Assembly: GCA_004145795.1 (NCBI GenBank)
Contig: SEIO01000011.1
Coordinates: 1-64,000, forward strand
Source of the DNA: Lentibacillus lipolyticus
GTDB taxonomy: Bacteria; Bacillota; Bacilli; Bacillales; Amphibacillaceae
Length of the DNA: 64,000 nucleotides
Direction: 5' to 3'
Numbering within the stretch: the stretch's first letter is position 1; each line of letters opens with the position of its first letter. Positions 63,501 to 64,000 of this stretch are shown piece after piece. The notes below the pieces were generated by a model. That model ran no database searches. It saw only the letters and a list, made by a program, of their open reading frames with translations, and was not told the origin of the DNA. Made by a program: the position numbers and the translations under genes.

Positions 63501-64000
63501 TACCCGCTAACTAAAGGGCATCACCCCATCCCGCATGTTCAACCAACACGAGGCGGGGCTTGGTTATGACGATTCTTCTATGATCGACGATTATTGGCAT
63601 CTGCCGATAATTAACCCTATATCCTAAAACAGGACTCACGTGCGCCCTCACCCACTAAACTAAAAACACCCGCTATATGCGGATGTTTACGTTGAGTTAT
63701 TTTTTAGTTGATCGATCCATTCCTGAAGCAATTCGGCTTCTTCCTTTACCTCTGTGTTTATATTTTATTCTTATTATTCGGATTTCAATAGTTCCGCTAC
63801 TGAAGTGCAATATAGCATTTCATAAGAAACAATATAGTCGCACCCACATTCTCTTATATCTTCCAGTTCAATTGGGGTGCCTTTGTTAAATGGTTGATTT
63901 TCGGCGGCCACCGAAAATCATCTTGTGAATATGCACGGACCACTTGAATTACAGGCGCCGAGTGGGAGCGAAGAATAACCCTCCAATTGTTTTTGAACAA
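63501..64000. other. Gene-poor right end
   Basis: A - strand frame at about 63696-63890 reads PIELEDIRECGCDYIVSYEM, three stops, then VKEEAELLQEWIDQLKNNS; probably a decayed gene of unknown type. A short GATTTTCGG hairpin lies at 63896-63919. Nothing else is supported. Confidence 0.3.

Noticed and set aside
63255-63569. Repetitive frames reading ARVAARVARV and CRSSCSACRSS
   Set aside because: Artefacts of the 9-unit 21-bp array.
1-64000. tRNA, rRNA, CRISPR-Cas, prophage modules or replication origin
   Set aside because: No cloverleaf-like genes with conserved TTCGA-type arms, no rRNA segments, no cas or phage structural genes and no dnaA-box cluster were noticed by eye; a covariance search would be decisive.

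Overview
The window looks like chromosomal DNA of a moderately halophilic, spore-forming member of the Bacillaceae (Lentibacillus/Virgibacillus/Oceanobacillus type). The evidence is low-GC Bacillus-style genes with AGGAGG ribosome sites, a LysM/GH18 spore-cortex type hydrolase, two glycine-betaine-type binding lipoproteins, a lutABC lactate operon, PutB-type proline dehydrogenase and TRAP and SSS sodium-coupled transporters. No rRNA, tRNA, CRISPR array or complete insertion sequence was seen. The species assignment is inference from gene content.

Layout. 0-8.5 kb: LysM/GH18 protein, an AbgT-family transporter, and a one-carbon/demethylation set made of a TMADH/StcD-type flavoprotein, a GcvT/DmdA-like methyltransferase and a MetF-like reductase. 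8.6-12.3 kb: a 21-bp tandem array, a small conserved protein, an M20 peptidase and an SSS symporter with its DUF3311 partner. 12.6-15.8 kb: two divergent OpuAC-like binding proteins without permease or ATPase, and a STAS-domain protein. 15.9-32.5 kb: an amino-acid/2-oxo-acid catabolic island with many decayed genes. Its intact genes are a TRAP transporter with lactate dehydrogenase, two aminotransferases, a D-2-hydroxyacid dehydrogenase, a GntR regulator, a RocB-like peptidase, an amidase and an aspartate dehydrogenase. Four copies of the palindrome GTATAC-N-GTATAC suggest a regulon of the local GntR protein. 32.6-33.9 kb: a two-gene cassette of an unknown protein plus a GIY-YIG/T5orf172-type protein. 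34.1-37.9 kb: a second StcD-type flavoprotein with a 41-aa membrane peptide and an SSS symporter.

38.0-48.6 kb: hydroxyacid oxidation. GlcD/GlcF, a cdaR-type regulator broken by two in-frame stops, LutA/B/C, a LutR-like repressor and a lactate permease with a perfect LutR-type palindrome in its upstream region. 48.9-57.3 kb: a YczE-like membrane protein, then a sigma-54-controlled proline operon (proline racemase family, BrnQ, PutB) with a divergent PAS/AAA+ activator, then a purine-riboswitch-controlled operon of an NCS2 permease and a Rieske oxygenase. 57.6-64 kb: an orphan SLH-domain tail, a VanZ-like protein, a secreted M14 peptidase, a Uma2 protein, a Gly/Tyr-rich protein and repeat arrays.

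Three repeat families recur between genes. (A) A long palindrome built on GTGCCTGGCAC plus ACAATTCTGAATTGTGT sits at gene ends and probably terminates transcription. (B) Arrays of the 11-mer TCGCTCGAGTT repeat every 21 bp and are usually linked to a GATTTTCGGC/GCCGAAAATC hairpin. (C) GGGGACAGG/GGACC-rich stretches. The most promising biology is the demethylation set at 3.5-8.4 kb, the purine-riboswitch/Rieske operon at 54.6-57.3 kb and the 21-bp repeat system. All functional claims rest on reading motifs and translated sequence by eye; no database search was run.
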